Assembly (NCBI GenBank): GCA_026874595.1
Contig: CM049315.1
Coordinates: 15,690,164 to 15,754,163 of the forward strand
Length of the DNA stretch: 64,000 bases
Source: Sipunculus nudus
Taxonomy: Eukaryota > Annelida > Sipuncula > Golfingiida > Sipunculidae
Reading direction: 5' to 3'
Of this stretch, positions 35,116 to 49,098 are shown in pieces. A program made the position numbers and the translations under genes. Positions within the stretch are counted from its first letter, which is position 1. Every line of letters starts with the position of its first letter. Below the pieces are notes generated by a model. The model saw only the letters and a list, made by a program, of their open reading frames with translations, searched no databases and was not told the origin of the DNA.

Positions 35116-38100
35116 ACAAGGATCCGCCATCAGACAAGATTCAAAGATATCATAAAAAAAACCCTTCTCCATGGCTCCACGTGTCAGAAAGGATTGTGTT
35201 ATTTAAGAATAATAACACTTACGTAAAATAAAGTTCCTTTAGGTGACTCCTGGTTTTCGCTTTTTGTAAACATAAATGATAGTAAGACCTTTAACCTTGA
35301 GATGAGAGAGAGAGTGCACAGAAAGAAAATCCTAATTTTCTAATATCATGCATGGACCATTAGCAAAAATTCAAGAGTAAGGAAACTTGCATGAAATGCA
35401 AGAACAATCGATTATTATCGTCGAAAATATATGATCTATAAGTGTACCCCTTCTGTATAGAGCGATTCTGTCAATTTTTTCTGCCTATAGGTATAGTTAA
35501 AGCAAATATATTAAATTGTATGGTATTGGTTATTCCAAGCGCAGTAACTTATATATATATACCTTCGATATATCCGTTGTCCCCTGAGACTAGTGCATAT
35601 GTATATATTCCTTTATCCTTTTGGACGCAGTTAAGAATGAACAGAAACAAAAGCATAAGCCTTACATTAAAAAGAATGTTTTTAATGAAAAAGTGATTAT
35701 ATTAAATGATGTCCATACAGTTAATTTTTTTCAGGCAAGGTAATATTGTGCCAACGAATCTGTTCAGGTGTGAATACCATGATCCTTAGATGTCATTAAT
35801 TTCTATCCAGTTTCTAAAATAATGTTACTCCCGCACTTTGCTACACAATTTCAATGTGTTTTAATGATATCAGCGTGAATCAAATTGTAAAATTCTTCCT
35901 ATTTAGTACGAGCTCGATTGATTATACTGGCATATATATTGACAATATTGACATTGACACATCGGTACACACCGGACAGCATCGACGTATGTATGTTATT
36001 TTATAAGAGGAACTAAATGCTGGCACGTTATAGTTTTCATATCCACACGGTAGGCTGCATTTTAACAAAGAAAAGAATGTATCATGCACATAAACCAGGC
36101 ACGTGCAGATTTAATCAAATATTAGAAAACAAGACATGTTTGACACGGTGATCTCATGAACTGCATGTATAAAATAAAGTCCACTTACGATCACCACATG
36201 TAGTTACTTGACCACTTCATTAGGACCAGTTAATTCGGTCCAGGTATAGTACTTCAGACTACACATGGAAATTCGAATTATAAAATAGGCGTTTATTGGC
36301 CTCCCATTTCTCTACAAATTTTCTAACAACCCTGTTTTTTTTTCGCGCTTCCAAAGTACAGATGGAATAAATTAAAATTCTGATATTTGAGGACATATTA
36401 ATCCTGTAATACTGTTCACCATTCGTGTACGGGTTTAGGCTATAGTTAACGGTGATAAAATTTCAGTATTTTTTTATATGGTTTCGTGTCAGATTGTCGA
36501 TTACCCCATGCCAGAGAATCAGGTAAGTAACGTTTAGCAGAAACTTGGTATGAGAATTTTTTAATCAAGGTTGTGGCCTGTCGGCAATTGATTAAGAATG
36601 TTCAAGCTCCTAAGGAAAGCTCCCGTTGTACTTGAAGTTGTGAATATGCAGAAAATAAAGTATTTTTTTTATACTTATATATGTGACTCTTTTTTAATTT
36701 CTCTTCACACACACGCACACATGTATACACATGCTCATTTACTCCTGAACCCTATAGCCTGTCCCTTATCAAGAATTACTAAAAAAAAGTGCCTAATTTA
36801 AACCGTGCTCCTATTCTAATATTTTAAAAAACATGGATTTTTCAAAATGACACCCTTTATCATTGGTTTGGCCACCCTATAAGGAAGTCATACGGCAAAA
36901 ATGACAACCTTGGATGTCATTTGAGATACCGTTCCAGGAGATCCCTAAGACCTTTTGTTTTCAGTGCATAATTAAGGAATGTGCAGTAATTTCAGAACAG
37001 TGCATACATCTAACATTTCTGCAAAGACACCTGTGCATTAAAGGGGCCCAATCACCGTTAAACATGTTGAATTAACACGAAAAATGACTTCTTCCCTTTA
37101 AAAAAAATCTGTACCTGCCAAAATATTACCTTAAAACCGTTTGCTTACTCCTGCAAACGAGTGTTAAAAACAGTAGGCCGGGTGCGATCACAGATGTCAA
37201 CATAAACACAGCGCGTGGGGCAGTGTGCATCGCGGAGCCACAACACGTGTCAATCAGGAGATGCTCTGACTCACTTGGTCCCAATACTTTAATACGTGTT
37301 CCCGCTGGCTGAAGCACCACACATTGCGGCTAACAATCGGACCTCCGGTCACGCGGCCTTGTTATGGTAAACAGAAACACGTGAACTTTGTTTACAAACA
37401 CGCAGAGCCATAAGAAGGTGTTAAACAGCCGTATGTGAAGTACTGAGACTGTGTGCTGGGATGGTTTTGCTGAGAAACTTTTCTATAAAGCATAACTCAA
37501 CTAAAAGTGTGATAGAATAGGCATAATATTGCTCCTTAGCATGTCTCTTTAACTTAACAAACTGTTTAATCTTAATTTAACAAAATGATGGATAATGTTT
37601 TATACTGTGGGCTCGTTGATATTTAAATCTATGTGCACCGAGAGGGATTAATGCTAGGAAAATGTTTTTCAGAAAGGAGGATTTGGCCAACGCGTCGGTT
37701 TCTGGCTGATGTATCCGCATTGCTACATACTCTCCCGTCATCGTGCTGTCTGCCCGTCGTTTGCTGCTACTGTTAATTTGCCATGTTCAGGAACAGAAGT
37801 TGTCATGTGTTCATGAGAACCGTGACACCATCGACATTGTGTAGCAGCTGATGTCATACGCAGAGGCTATAGGGCCTTGTACCTGTAGATTACGTTATAG
37901 GATTATACATGTAAAATAGTTAGCTGAGGGTAAGTCCTGCATGCTGTGATGGTCAGTTAACATGCCGGATTTTTGTATTGCAGCAGAGAGCTGTTTGTGT
38001 GTATGAGACCGTTTTGTTGACCTTATAATATATATATATGCCGTTTGTATAGAGATTCTACTGTTCGCTTGTGGTGTTGTAAATCGGACTGGATTTAACG

Positions 38101-38749
38101 TTTGTGAACTCTGAAAAAAACTGCCGGTGATAGTAATTTGTGGGCCATTACAGCCATTATAAATATACCTTTCCATGAGGCTGATCTGAATTGCGGGGAA
38201 TATATCCGCTCTGCTCGAGTCTCATGAGTCAATAAGGCGGACCTCCCCTTAAAGGTGATTTAAAACAAGTGACCCATGGGTCATGACGCTCAGCTGCCAA
38301 GCATGACCTGTGACATCATGGACTGAGATTCACAACTTCCAGTCAAATTTTGAAGAACCAATTTGTTGAAAATTTTCTATGACAACAGACAACACCTATG
38401 TCTGGTTAAAACACAGTGAATTGATGGTCTGAGGAAAATGCATGATTGTTAAGCTATCAGGAACTATTCCAACAGTTTGCTTGAAGCCTGTCAGTCTCAA
38501 AGGAACACCACAAAGGGCAAATATAAGATCAAAATATATAGCAAGAGCAAGGAAATACATGCAAGAATTATTGAGAAACAGGTGCTTCTGTATGAATTTT
38601 TATTCAATACAAGCCAACTGTACTGCACTTTTATAAATGATGGTAATATTTATTCAGAAATATTTGACCCAATCCTTTACAAGATTACATAAATATACAT
38701 CCAACTGCATTCACTTTAACTGTTCTTGAGATAATATGATCAAAAGGAA
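35116..38749. other. Downstream flank of ovo
   Basis: AT-rich DNA with no recognisable exon on either strand, aside from the forkhead/E-box island at about 37130-37420. Confidence 0.5.
37367..37395. promoter_or_regulatory. Palindromic forkhead/E-box cluster
   Basis: GTAAACA (37367-37373), CACGTG (37378-37383) and TGTTTAC (37389-37395) form a near-symmetric array. It lies in a GC-richer island (37130-37420) 4.5 kb downstream of ovo. Binding-site identity is by consensus only. Confidence 0.4.
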
Positions 38750-38960
38750 TTAAAAGATGGTTGCCTGGTGGCCATATTGGACTTCTGACAAGTCTGAAAT
38801 CAGACAACAAACATTCTCTAAATCGGACCAAACATTAAAGAAAAAAGACTAAAACTGCACTGAAGAAAAAATTTCTAAGGTGGCTAACTGGCAGACATAA
38901 TGGATTTCTGACAAGTATGACATTTGATATCCCACATTCTCCAATAAGTGACCAAACTTG
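38750..38960 (+). repeat. Imperfect tandem repeat of about 120-130 bp
   Basis: The phrases 'tggc...tggc.g.cata.tgga.ttctgacaagt.tga' and 'acattctc.aa' recur at about 38760-38830 and 38880-38950. They lie next to the DR1-bearing repeat and may belong to the same larger element. Confidence 0.5.
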
Positions 38961-39589
38961 GGGCAAATTATCCAGTAATGAATGCCCAAACTAATTCAAA
39001 AGGCTTGTCTTGGCCCTCATATCAGATTTATAGATATGCAATTGTAAAAAATGTAAGTCCAATATTTTTTATTATCACTCTGCTTTTCAATGGGGTCAGC
39101 AGGGTAGGTGAACTGCCAAACCTGAAAGAAAAGAAATGCAGAAAGCATGACTAAGAGTCTTGAAATAAAACAAAAAGCCATCCTAAATCAAGGTACACAT
39201 CCACATATTATGAGAACAAACACTTGCTTTTATATGTGGTGATATATATTAAAATATTCAGATATCTAGGAAGCTAAGTTTATTGCTAGGATTCCATAAA
39301 ATAAACTGCAAAATGTTCTCATCATCTTATAAATCAGTAGCTAAACCTTAATACTATACTCTCATAGTCTTAATGCCTGGCTGAAGCATTCTGACAACAG
39401 TGTTTTTGTTATGAAGTAACGAGGTACTTATCACTGAGCCTTATCACTTAATAGGCTGATACAAAAGGGAGTCATATGTCACCAGTGTCACTCACAATTA
39501 CAGCCACACAGGGAGATGTACAAGCTGAAGTGGGATGGTTATATATACAAGAAAAATAGAGATGGTCTATAAAATAAGTAATTGTGAAC

Positions 39590-40440
39590 ATCCCTGACCT
39601 ATGACCTTGGCCTTTTGCCCATATATCAACTGGATTCTTTCTAAATGATGGGTAACTACTAACCACTTAAATCTGGTGTAATTACTTGGCAACCAATGGG
39701 TGAATAACTTTGACCTGCAACCTTTAACCTGCTGACCAGCTGACCCCAAAATCAATAAGTTATTTATTCAAGCAAAAAGACCCATAAATATGAAGTTTGA
39801 GTCAAACTGAGTGATGCATAGATGTGGCATATGTGAAAGACTGAAGGTTTGGGTTGAACAGTTACACTTGAAATATGCTCACAAGCATTTAGAACAATTG
39901 AATATTGTGACCTTGACCTTTGACTTTTTGACCTCAACATCAATAGGCTTCTTCCCTTATTGGTAGGTAAGCCATATATGACAGATGGAAGGTACAGATT
40001 GAAAAGTTTGCCTGAAAATGACTCCACGCAAGAAGTGGGTGCTGTGAACTTGACCTTTGACCTCAAAATCAACAGGTCTTTTCCCCTGTTGGCAGAGAAG
40101 CGATATCAGTGCTGGAAGGTTTGGAATGAAAAGTCTAGCTTGAAATGTGTCCACAACCTTTTCAAAGAAATGGATCCTGTGACCCTGACCTTTGACCTTG
40201 TGACCTCAAAATTTATAGGATTCTTCTCCAACTTAGTAGGTGAGCTATATGTGAAAAATCAAAGAATTGGGATGAAAGGGTTGGCTTAAAATGCATCCAC
40301 AGGCTTTTCAAAGAAGAGGCTCCTGTGACCTTGAACTTTGATCTTTTGACCTAAAAAATTATGGTTCTTCCCCTGTTGGTAGGTGAGCTGTATGTGAAAG
40401 AGGGAAGGTTTGGGATGAAAATTTTGTCTCAAAGAGTTAT
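39590..40440 (+). repeat. Diverged tandem repeat carrying TGACCTTTGACC motifs
   Basis: About five to six units of roughly 120-145 bp. Each has TGACCTTTGACCT, then atcaatagg..cttcccttttggtaggt, gaagg.ttgg.atgaaaagtttg and tgaaatg..ccacaa..tttcaaag. Perfect or near-perfect DR1 sites are at 39914-39925, 40051-40063 and 40186-40198. Confidence 0.8.
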
Positions 40441-40680
40441 TTCTGGGGGGTGCAAACACACCCTATAATTTTGAGAATATAGGTCGCAGTGACCTAATTT
40501 CAGGTTTGCAAGGAGATCTTTTTATAACCTCTAAGACTGCATAGGGTTCATGGCCCTAGCCCCTACGGTTACGATTTGTGCCCTGCTAAAAGATGGAGGG
40601 CAGCCGGACAGACGGAAGGACGACGGACAAAGACCCATCGCTATAGCCCAGCATGACTGAAAGTCAGCTGAGCTAAAAAT
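40441..40680 (+). repeat. 3' portion of the same interspersed element
   Basis: Sequence following the tandem part, ending in gacagacggaaggacgacggacaaag and agcccagcatgactg. The minus-strand block at 42525-42960 has matching ends (cttccgtccgtccgg; cagcatgatctaggc is less clear), which suggests one repeat family. Confidence 0.55.
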
Positions 40681-41313
40681 TATAATCATAATTTATCGAT
40701 TCTAGCAAAACATGATCTTTCATGTCCATAAAATGGACCCAATCACCCAGTGTCAATGTTCGCCGACACATATACTTCATATTGTTACCATCAAACGTTT
40801 AAAGAATACCAATACTGTTAGGCAATATTTATTTTCTGATAAGTATGCGACAAACCCCTTCTTTAACCCGGTGCTTTAATTCTCTATTAGACTGCATGTC
40901 TTAGCTTTTGTCTCGAATATTTTGGCATCCTGGACATGCTACAGATCCAAAAATGGTTTGGTTAATGGTAAAACTTAGACCGTTGTAACAGTAGGTGCCG
41001 AGGCTTAAAAGATCCCATGCACTATACTATATACTTGCAAAGCTAGTAAATAATCAGAGAATACGTAAGCTAATAAAAAGCAATAAAAAAACTTAATAAT
41101 CCACCCATAATGCTAAAAACACAGCGTTCCCCATAACACAAACTGTAAAAAAAGTTATGAAATTTTACTAATAGAAAGCACTTCTCACGGGACCGATGGC
41201 GGCGTTTGGTTGCCGTTTTACCACCGACCTTGTCGAGCCACTACTACTCTCTCATATAGTCATGTTTGGAATCGGACCCGGGTCGTCAGCGGAAAGAACC
41301 AAACTTTAAATTC

Positions 41314-41556
41314 ATTTTACATGGATTGTACAACTAAAGCTATATATAATAACTAATACGAGGCATCCTCGATGGTTTAGTGGTGATATTCGGTTAATTT
41401 CACGGGCGGAGGAAACCGGAGGACTCGAGGGAAAAAACACCGACCTTGGACAGGCCAGTGCAACCCACTCTCATGGCAACTCCGGGGAATCGAACCAGGT
41501 CCCCAGCGGTGGGAGCAGAGCGTTTTATCACTCCACTCTCCAGGCCCTATCACACA
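41314..41556 (-). mobile_element. tRNA-derived SINE, reverse orientation
   Basis: Read on the minus strand: tRNA-like head with A and B boxes (ggttcgattccc), a 'gccggtg.tttt' block, a 'ctccggttt' block, and a tail matching 'gataactattgtaccatc.atgtaaaat'. Same family as 43874-44112. Confidence 0.75.
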
Positions 41557-42524
41557 TTAATCCTACACCAGACAAAATTATTACAAGTTATGATTCAGAG
41601 GGTTTCTTTAGGTTGTTTCATAACATATATATCACATTTGGGGTTTTAATTACGACACACAATGTTGCTGTACCAGGTAGCATATATATCATAATTATAA
41701 GTATTTAGAAATGATTATATTGATTCATCAGGATCATTTATATATGACTATTCATCTTGTGTATAACTAAACGACTAACACAAATATATATGTACTAATA
41801 GATCTACAGCTGGCATGAATTTTAAAGACATAAAACGTACTGTTACGCTGAAAGCGCCAACATTAAGGTTTATTTTTAACAATCCATGCTTCCTCAACAT
41901 GATATACGTTAATTTATGTCCGAGGATGCTTCAAAGATAATTACATAGCATTGCATTTTGAGTTCATTAAGAAAGGAAGTTAAGCTGCGTGAACGCTTGA
42001 CGTGTTTCTAGCACAAGGAAAGCTCGAATTTGTTTATATCCAGTGTAGGACAACACGTACCCTCTTCTGCGAGATAGCGATATTAATTACGTAAAGACAA
42101 TTAACAATATTGTAAAATATGTTTTAAATAAGCAAGGTATTATATATCATAGTTTGCAAAATAGTAAGGGACCTGGATATAAGGCCGTTTTCTTGCTGGA
42201 TTTCCCGACACAATTAATCCCTGCTGCAGTACATTTATTACTTGAGGTTGCAAATACAAATGAACGTTCTTTCCCATAACCCCTATTTTATTTTTTAACA
42301 GAAACACAACCCCTATTGTAATACTTTAATTACATTAGGGGTTTCATTTGCATTTGCTGATGTACATTCCCTACGAAGATGAAATTTGTAATTTGAAGTT
42401 ACCAAAAATCTGCTTTATTATGAAAATATACCGTAATATGATAATGTATTATCAGTAACAGTACAACAGTATTATCATGATTTGATATTTTTATAGGTGT
42501 CATTCGAGTCTATTATTACCCCTC

Positions 42525-42960
42525 GCAACGTCTGTCGTGCCTTCTTCCGTCCGTCCGGAACTGGCTTGTGGACCCATTTTAAGCCAAACCGTTTGACCAA
42601 AACTTTTCATCTTTGACATCTTATGACATCATCTTTCATCTTATGGCTCACCAACCCATGGATATAGAACCCTATCGATTTTGAGTTCACGGGGTCAAAG
42701 GTCAAGGCACGGCACCCATTTCTTGAATAAGCTTGTGACCCTATTATAAGCCAAACCGTTTGATCAAAATCTTTCATCTTGCACATTTGGCTCACCCACC
42801 AACAGATGAAGAAACATGGCGATTTTGAGGTCATGGGGTCAAAGTTCAAGGCCACGGGACCCACTACATTTATTAGCGTCAGAAACAATTACAGACGCAC
42901 ATACAAACACAAGCTTAGCCACGGTTTTGGCTTGCTTCCTGTAATCCAGCATGATCTAGG
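42525..42960 (-). repeat. Second, inverted block of the DR1-bearing repeat
   Basis: Two units of about 130-140 bp in the opposite orientation share 'aagccaaaccgtttgaycaaaa', 'tttcatctt', 'ggctcacc' and 'ggggtcaaaggtcaagg'. A perfect DR1 (GGTCAAAGGTCA) is at 42693-42704, and a one-mismatch copy begins at 42837. Confidence 0.75.
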
Positions 42961-43873
42961 CTTATAATAAGCCATTAACTTTCCAGACTGTCCATTGTGT
43001 ATCATTAATGCTATTTTAATAGAGTTTGATGAAAATGTGCAATATTGTGCAGGAAAGGATTTTCCGCAAACGTATATAAATTTACCTGGGAGATAAGACG
43101 ACAGATCATCACGACCTGTGACGTCATAGAACAGGAAGGTCGTTACGTTATGGCTCCGTGCCAGTCACGTACCGTGCAACCAATTAAGGTTCTTCCGGGT
43201 ATTAGCTCCAAGAAATGCCTGTATAGACCCTGCCGCAACTGATAACGTACGATTACTTCTATATTTCCAGGGTCCATACTACACAACATCTTAAACGCCA
43301 TAAAACCTTTAAACCAGTATCATCATAATTTATAATGGTAGATTAGTAATCAATTAAGTATTTACATATGTAGCTTTTATAATAAAATAACAGGCAAATT
43401 TATTTTAATTGTCATTTCTGGTTGCAATGTGACCCCCTGTTCATAATAATTTTTATTTAAAGTGTCGCAAATACTGGAAGTGTCCCTCTATTTCTGAAAC
43501 TTATCGTTTACAGGAAGAGATGGAATAGCTGAGCTTTATTTTTCTACTGATATGATGAATTGATCCTGAGCCTCTGTTTGTTGCAAGTTTTAGAAAGATT
43601 GCACTTATTTTTATATATTGGTACATGTCAGAGCCACAGATAATCATACCGATCTATCAAACTGCATAGATCGATATATCAATATACAGCGCTGTAACAA
43701 TTATTCCGATCATATAGAAGACATAACATGTTCAAACAGTAAAGGGAGAAAGTCGGGGTTTTTTTCTGATATTGACGACGATACGGTGTCAGCCTCACTC
43801 GGCATTATACTGTGCTTTTTTAGTCTTTTGTTAATTAGTGTAGCTTTTCTCCCCTAGAGAGCAAACAACACAA

Positions 43874-44112
43874 GCAGCCTGGAAAGCTGAGTGGTAAATC
43901 GCTTGGCTCTCTCCTCTGGCGACCCGGGTTCGATCCCCGGCGTGGCTATGAGCGTGGGTTGTAGTTGCCCGTCCTAGGCCGGTGGTTTTCTCCGGGTACT
44001 CCGGTTTTCTCCACCCCTGCAGACTACCGAACGCCATCACCGGAGCCATGGAAAGTGCCTCGATTAGTTATAATAACTATTTGTACCATCCATGTAAAAT
44101 AAATAAGTTTAT
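43874..44112 (+). mobile_element. tRNA-derived SINE, best-preserved copy
   Basis: Head: A box near gctgagtggtaaatcgc and B box gggttcgatcccc. Body: ttttctccgggtactccgg and ccatggaaagtgcctcg. Tail: ataataact ... catgtaaaataaataag. SINEs of this kind are transcribed by Pol III and mobilised by partner LINEs; none is present here. Confidence 0.8.
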
Positions 44113-45287
44113 AGTTATAGTCGATCGCTAGCAGATTATTCATACTACAACCGCCTGCCACCCATTATCAATAAACTTCCAGTCCTAGAAGACGTGACAC
44201 TCCTCAAGAAGTGGTCGCATTCCATTCCTGGAGATCAATTTCATTTTTAACTGCTTTCACGGGGAGCTTCTGCAAAATATATACGTCCGTGGCTCCCTCT
44301 GTAGTACGGTCCATAACCATAAACGTCCAGTGAAAGAAGTGTGTGGAAATGAAATGAAGTACGACAGGAATTGAATTCGGAATGAGGACGAAGGAGTGAA
44401 GGAAGGAGAAGGCTCGCCTTTGGTATAATGTCTTTCAAAGAGGGACCTGTCGAGCGGAGGACAGATCGAACCTATACAACCTCAAACCATCACCCTTCAC
44501 AGTAATCTCCTTTTGGCTTCGTGTAAACAGTCCGTCCGAAAATTGACAATTTCTTCCTATCATCCTGTCCAAACGTCTTAATAGATGACAAGTTTATTAT
44601 TACCAAAGAATATGAAGGATAATATAAATGAGGTGGTGCAAAATGTTTTCTAGAAACGTTGTTTTAAGTAAGTTGAGGCATATAAAATGAACGCCAAACC
44701 AATAGGAAATATAAGAATAATACATGTGGTCTTTAGATGTCTGTAAGAGAAACGGGCAATCATCAAATCATCGTATTACCAAGCGTTGGCACTGTACATA
44801 ACACTGTACATATCAGGACTGGCCTATATATCTGACACGGTTACGATGCATGCCTGGTCGTGTCCCATTAAAAACCATCGGAAAATCCAGGTGAAGTATT
44901 CAGTCTCCCTTACATGTTAAGTCACTCTACATTACGTCAAAGCGCATACGGCCTGCCGCCCATGCCTTTAGATTTTGTCATGCATTATAATGAATGTATA
45001 AGCATAAGTGTTTATGTACACGCTTGTACTTTCAGGAATCGCACAACAGACGTACCAGTACGCGTTTGATATTTTTTTTTCGCCGTAAGCTCCGTATACA
45101 AACAAATGAAGAATGAATCTATACAACACCGAATTCATATCCCACGTGTACGTATATTTCAACGCTGTTTTTTTTTTTAATGAAACATATATTGTAAATT
45201 GTATTGTAAATAAATATTGAGCGAGTAGGTGTATATATGTATATGTTAATGAGTATATGTATACGTATATATACATTATATGGAGCT

Positions 45288-45296
45288 CTCCCCCCT

Positions 45297-45366
<70 letters not shown>
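45288..45366. repeat. (CT)n microsatellite
   Basis: CT array with occasional CTTT interruptions. Open frames through it on both strands are artefacts. Confidence 0.95.
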
Positions 45367-45372
<6 letters not shown>

Positions 45373-48300
45373 CGATCCTGCCAATCAGATATTACAGTCC
45401 GTCCCACAAGTGTATGGTTACCATTTGAAATTCGAAAATATTTTGAAAAATTAGCTGATCAGTTAGAGAAAGTTAATATAAAAGTAAACCTAAATTATGC
45501 TGCGCAAATTATTTTAAGAATACAATAATTAATATCAATATTTTATAAAACATCTTAATCGCACCTAATTCGGAGTTGTCCATGGATGAAGGTCAAGGTC
45601 ACTGGGCATATGCAAAAAGAACTACATGTAAAACTGCCGACTGATCATGGGCCTCTATATTCTAAAATTTGACTCTCAACATGGGACTGCTATAGGCGCC
45701 ATGTCACGTGGTTACAAGAGCCCATGCACAGAAACATAGGGTTGTAAAATGTTATTTTATATTAGTTCTTGCAATGACATGTTTCGCCTCCTTTTAAGTT
45801 TTAAAGTCCCTCATCTAATTTAGAGTCTCCTTATGTCATTTAAGTTTAGAGAGTTATCCCCAAATCGTAGGCTTAAAAATGTTGGCACTCGCTGGCGGAA
45901 CGTTTCCAGCAAATCAACAGTAACATTCCATTAACATGTATGAATTTCTTTTAAGGATGTAAGGAGTAAGGTACATAAAACGAATAAATGACGTCCTTAT
46001 GGGTTTAATGAGAAAATGATATATCTATAGATGGCTGAGAAACGTTTGTTTCAATGGAAGGCCTATGTATGATGCTTCTTTTTGAATATGTTGATCAAAG
46101 GTCTCTGTCCCAAAACCACTCTCAGTCACATAGTAATGTTGAATCATTCACTTGTACAGCGGCTACAGTTTCTTTTGGGTGATGGCCACGCAGGTATAAT
46201 CAACCTTGCCTGTTTTGTGTCATTGTCTGTATATGCAACAGTTTCAAGTATCGGGTGAACGTCTTGGGATATTGTTTCCACACGCGCTCAACGAACAGAG
46301 GGGTACATTGTAATAAGATAAACCGTGGGCCAGGTCAACAACGTGGTTCACCCCTGTGTCACTTGGTTAGTAAGTGATAACGCCACAGCATAATAGGCTA
46401 TTTCTGTGGCCCTCTAAATACCAACTCTCCTGTAATTTGGAAAGATCCCCGGGGTTTACCTACAGCAAAATCACTGGGTTTCAATGGGCATAACCTCTGA
46501 ACCGACTACTTTCAGTTATACAAGTAGTACCTGTGTGCTCAGCATGCTTACAAGTTATCAGCATTGCTTTCCGCGGGCCCCGTTTATTTACAGAGCATGT
46601 TGGTCATAGACAAAAATAGATTTGCTTCTCTTGGTCGCAAAAGCTTCTCAATAGCATCAGTATTGGTGTCATCTTCTCTCGGTATGGACGACAGGATTTT
46701 GGACACTTTCTATTTATTTAGGATGAAATGTAACTCGCAAACAGGATGCCAACCGCATACTAATGTAACGCTTAAATTATACCCAGACTAGTGGATCGTG
46801 TAACTGTATAAGAAAACGGTTCACATATCGCTCACCCACTAACAAAAGTGACTTACGAGGAAAACACGCTATATATGTACTTTACATATTGAATATCATG
46901 AGAACACAGACCCCCGCCGCCTTTTTTACGACTTGTCAAAATAACGCTTGTGCTCCAAACTAAGCTCTTACAACAAAGCAGGTATTCTCCCCTATGTACC
47001 GTGCCGAACTTCAAAAAGAAAATTTCCTTTAATCCAATTTCTCGGGTGAACACTTCTCACATGCGGGTCATTCCTAACTGAATATTGTTCCTCTTCTAAA
47101 ATAGTCCTCATCACCTCGGCTTTTTATAGGTCTATTTTATCTGGGCGGATCATGAGGAATCTTTCCACCAGATTAGCTGTCGAATTCTTCCTTTTAAAAT
47201 CCCCTTGTTATCATTGTATAAAGAACGACATATAATTAAATCTGCTTGTATAAAAAAGAACCTGTGTGACCCCTCGGATCAAGCTGGAACTCCAGGGTAT
47301 ACTTCGGTTCTTGTACATGCAGAGTTGTCTTATTTTGAAAATAAATGCGGTATTTTAAAATTGTGATGCAGTTCGGCATTGTATAAAATGTTAATAGCCG
47401 TTGGGTCCTGGTTCAAACATGATAGATCATGAATCAAATTTAATCCTGCGGGGAAAAAAATGAATCAGACCTATACGGGAAAAAAAGTTCATGCACATAC
47501 GGGCCTATATATAACATGCCTACTACATATACATGTTTGTTTTTTACAGAAAAAATATTTTCCAACGAATGAGGTACAGAACATTTTGAAATACAGGAAA
47601 TTAAAGGAATAAAATAACACGAAATATACAACGCCACACTGGCGGAGGAATGTTTCGATCTCGCAATATAAAAGCATGATGCGTGAAGATTGCTATATAT
47701 TAGCTGATATATAATTGAGCAGAATACTTTTTATTTACAATTTTTATAAAATTTTGGTTTAAACTGGTGATTTCATGAATGAATACTTATTTAAATCTGA
47801 GCACACTGGATATTCTTTCTCATGACATCAGTCCAAATTTATACATTTGTATATCCACGAGGCAAACAATTCTTGCTTATCGACTCCTTGCATAACTTTA
47901 AATAAATGTATAACATTAAAGGTATATTTTATTATATGTTGTTAATATCATAAATTTGCTTACAAAAAAATCCGTTTAAATTAATTCAGGTGGTACAGTA
48001 ACAATAATAACAGGGCTCGGTATGAATATATATGCTAGTATAAACTTAAAGGAAATTACAAAAGCCTGAGCGGTTAATATATTATAATTTTTCTGTTTCC
48101 TACGACCAAGTGTGGCAAGTACAGGCAAGCAGAAAAAATGTACAAAAATAAATTGGTAATACATTCTAAGTCATTATCATTTTAAAAGCAACGGTATCAG
48201 TCTGATTAGGAATATTTACATGGGCCCCCTATATAGATAACAAAATATATAATATGTAAGAATTTAAATAGATTATAACCCAGATATATATAGATATCAT

Positions 48301-49003
48301 GCTGTCCAGTGGGCATATCAATTACAAAATCTTTGGAAAACATGGCACAGGTAAAAATGGCACTGTAAAAATGGAACAGATGTAAATGGCACAAATACAG
48401 ATTAGGAAAAAATGCCACACTAAAATATACGTTAAAATAATTTCTTTATTTGTATTAATTACTCATCTAAAGGCTCGTCATATGAAAACATGTTTAGTTT
48501 ATAATATATTTCATATACAACATGGCTATATTTATTTGCAATGGGGTGAGCTACGTATGTGGAGCTACAAATTTGATGTTGTACAGGAGCAACCCTTTAA
48601 TATATTGAAAACTTGCTAAAAATGTTTAATATTAATTGATGACACAACAACACACAAGTGGACATTTGCTGCATGCACATGCATGCCATAGGAATAACAT
48701 ACCTAAAGATAGTTTTAAGCATTAGTTAAGAAAACAGTTTATTTCCAGCCCTGTACTTGCCACATATTTTATTAAGAGAATCAATTGTGTTTGTTGATGG
48801 TATAGGGACGACTGAACATTTTATAATGTTTAACTCTTGCGTCTAAAATAAAGTGAAGATATCACGAAAAAAGCCAGAGGTCTTGATTCAGAGTAAAAAA
48901 AAACTGCTGTGTGCCTTGATACACTTCGTAGCTGCCGACAGAAGGCACTTCAATAACTCCTTCGAAAAATAATTTGAAATATCTCTCGATCTGTGGTGTA
49001 AAT

Positions 49004-49098
49004 AACCCCCTTAGGACACACTGTGTATCATTTCCGACAGTTCAAGTCCAAAAACGTGCATGCATATCCGAGGCGTGGCCACAGAGGAGTTCCGTGAC
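49004..49098 (+). repeat. Dispersed repeat, copy 2
   Basis: Diverged copy of the element at 5085-5224. The two are about 44 kb apart, so this is an interspersed family rather than a local duplication. Confidence 0.65.

Noticed and set aside
44968-45384. 138-codon minus-strand frame starting MAGSCMERERER
   Set aside because: Its N-terminal half is a translated GA array and the rest shows no recognisable domain.
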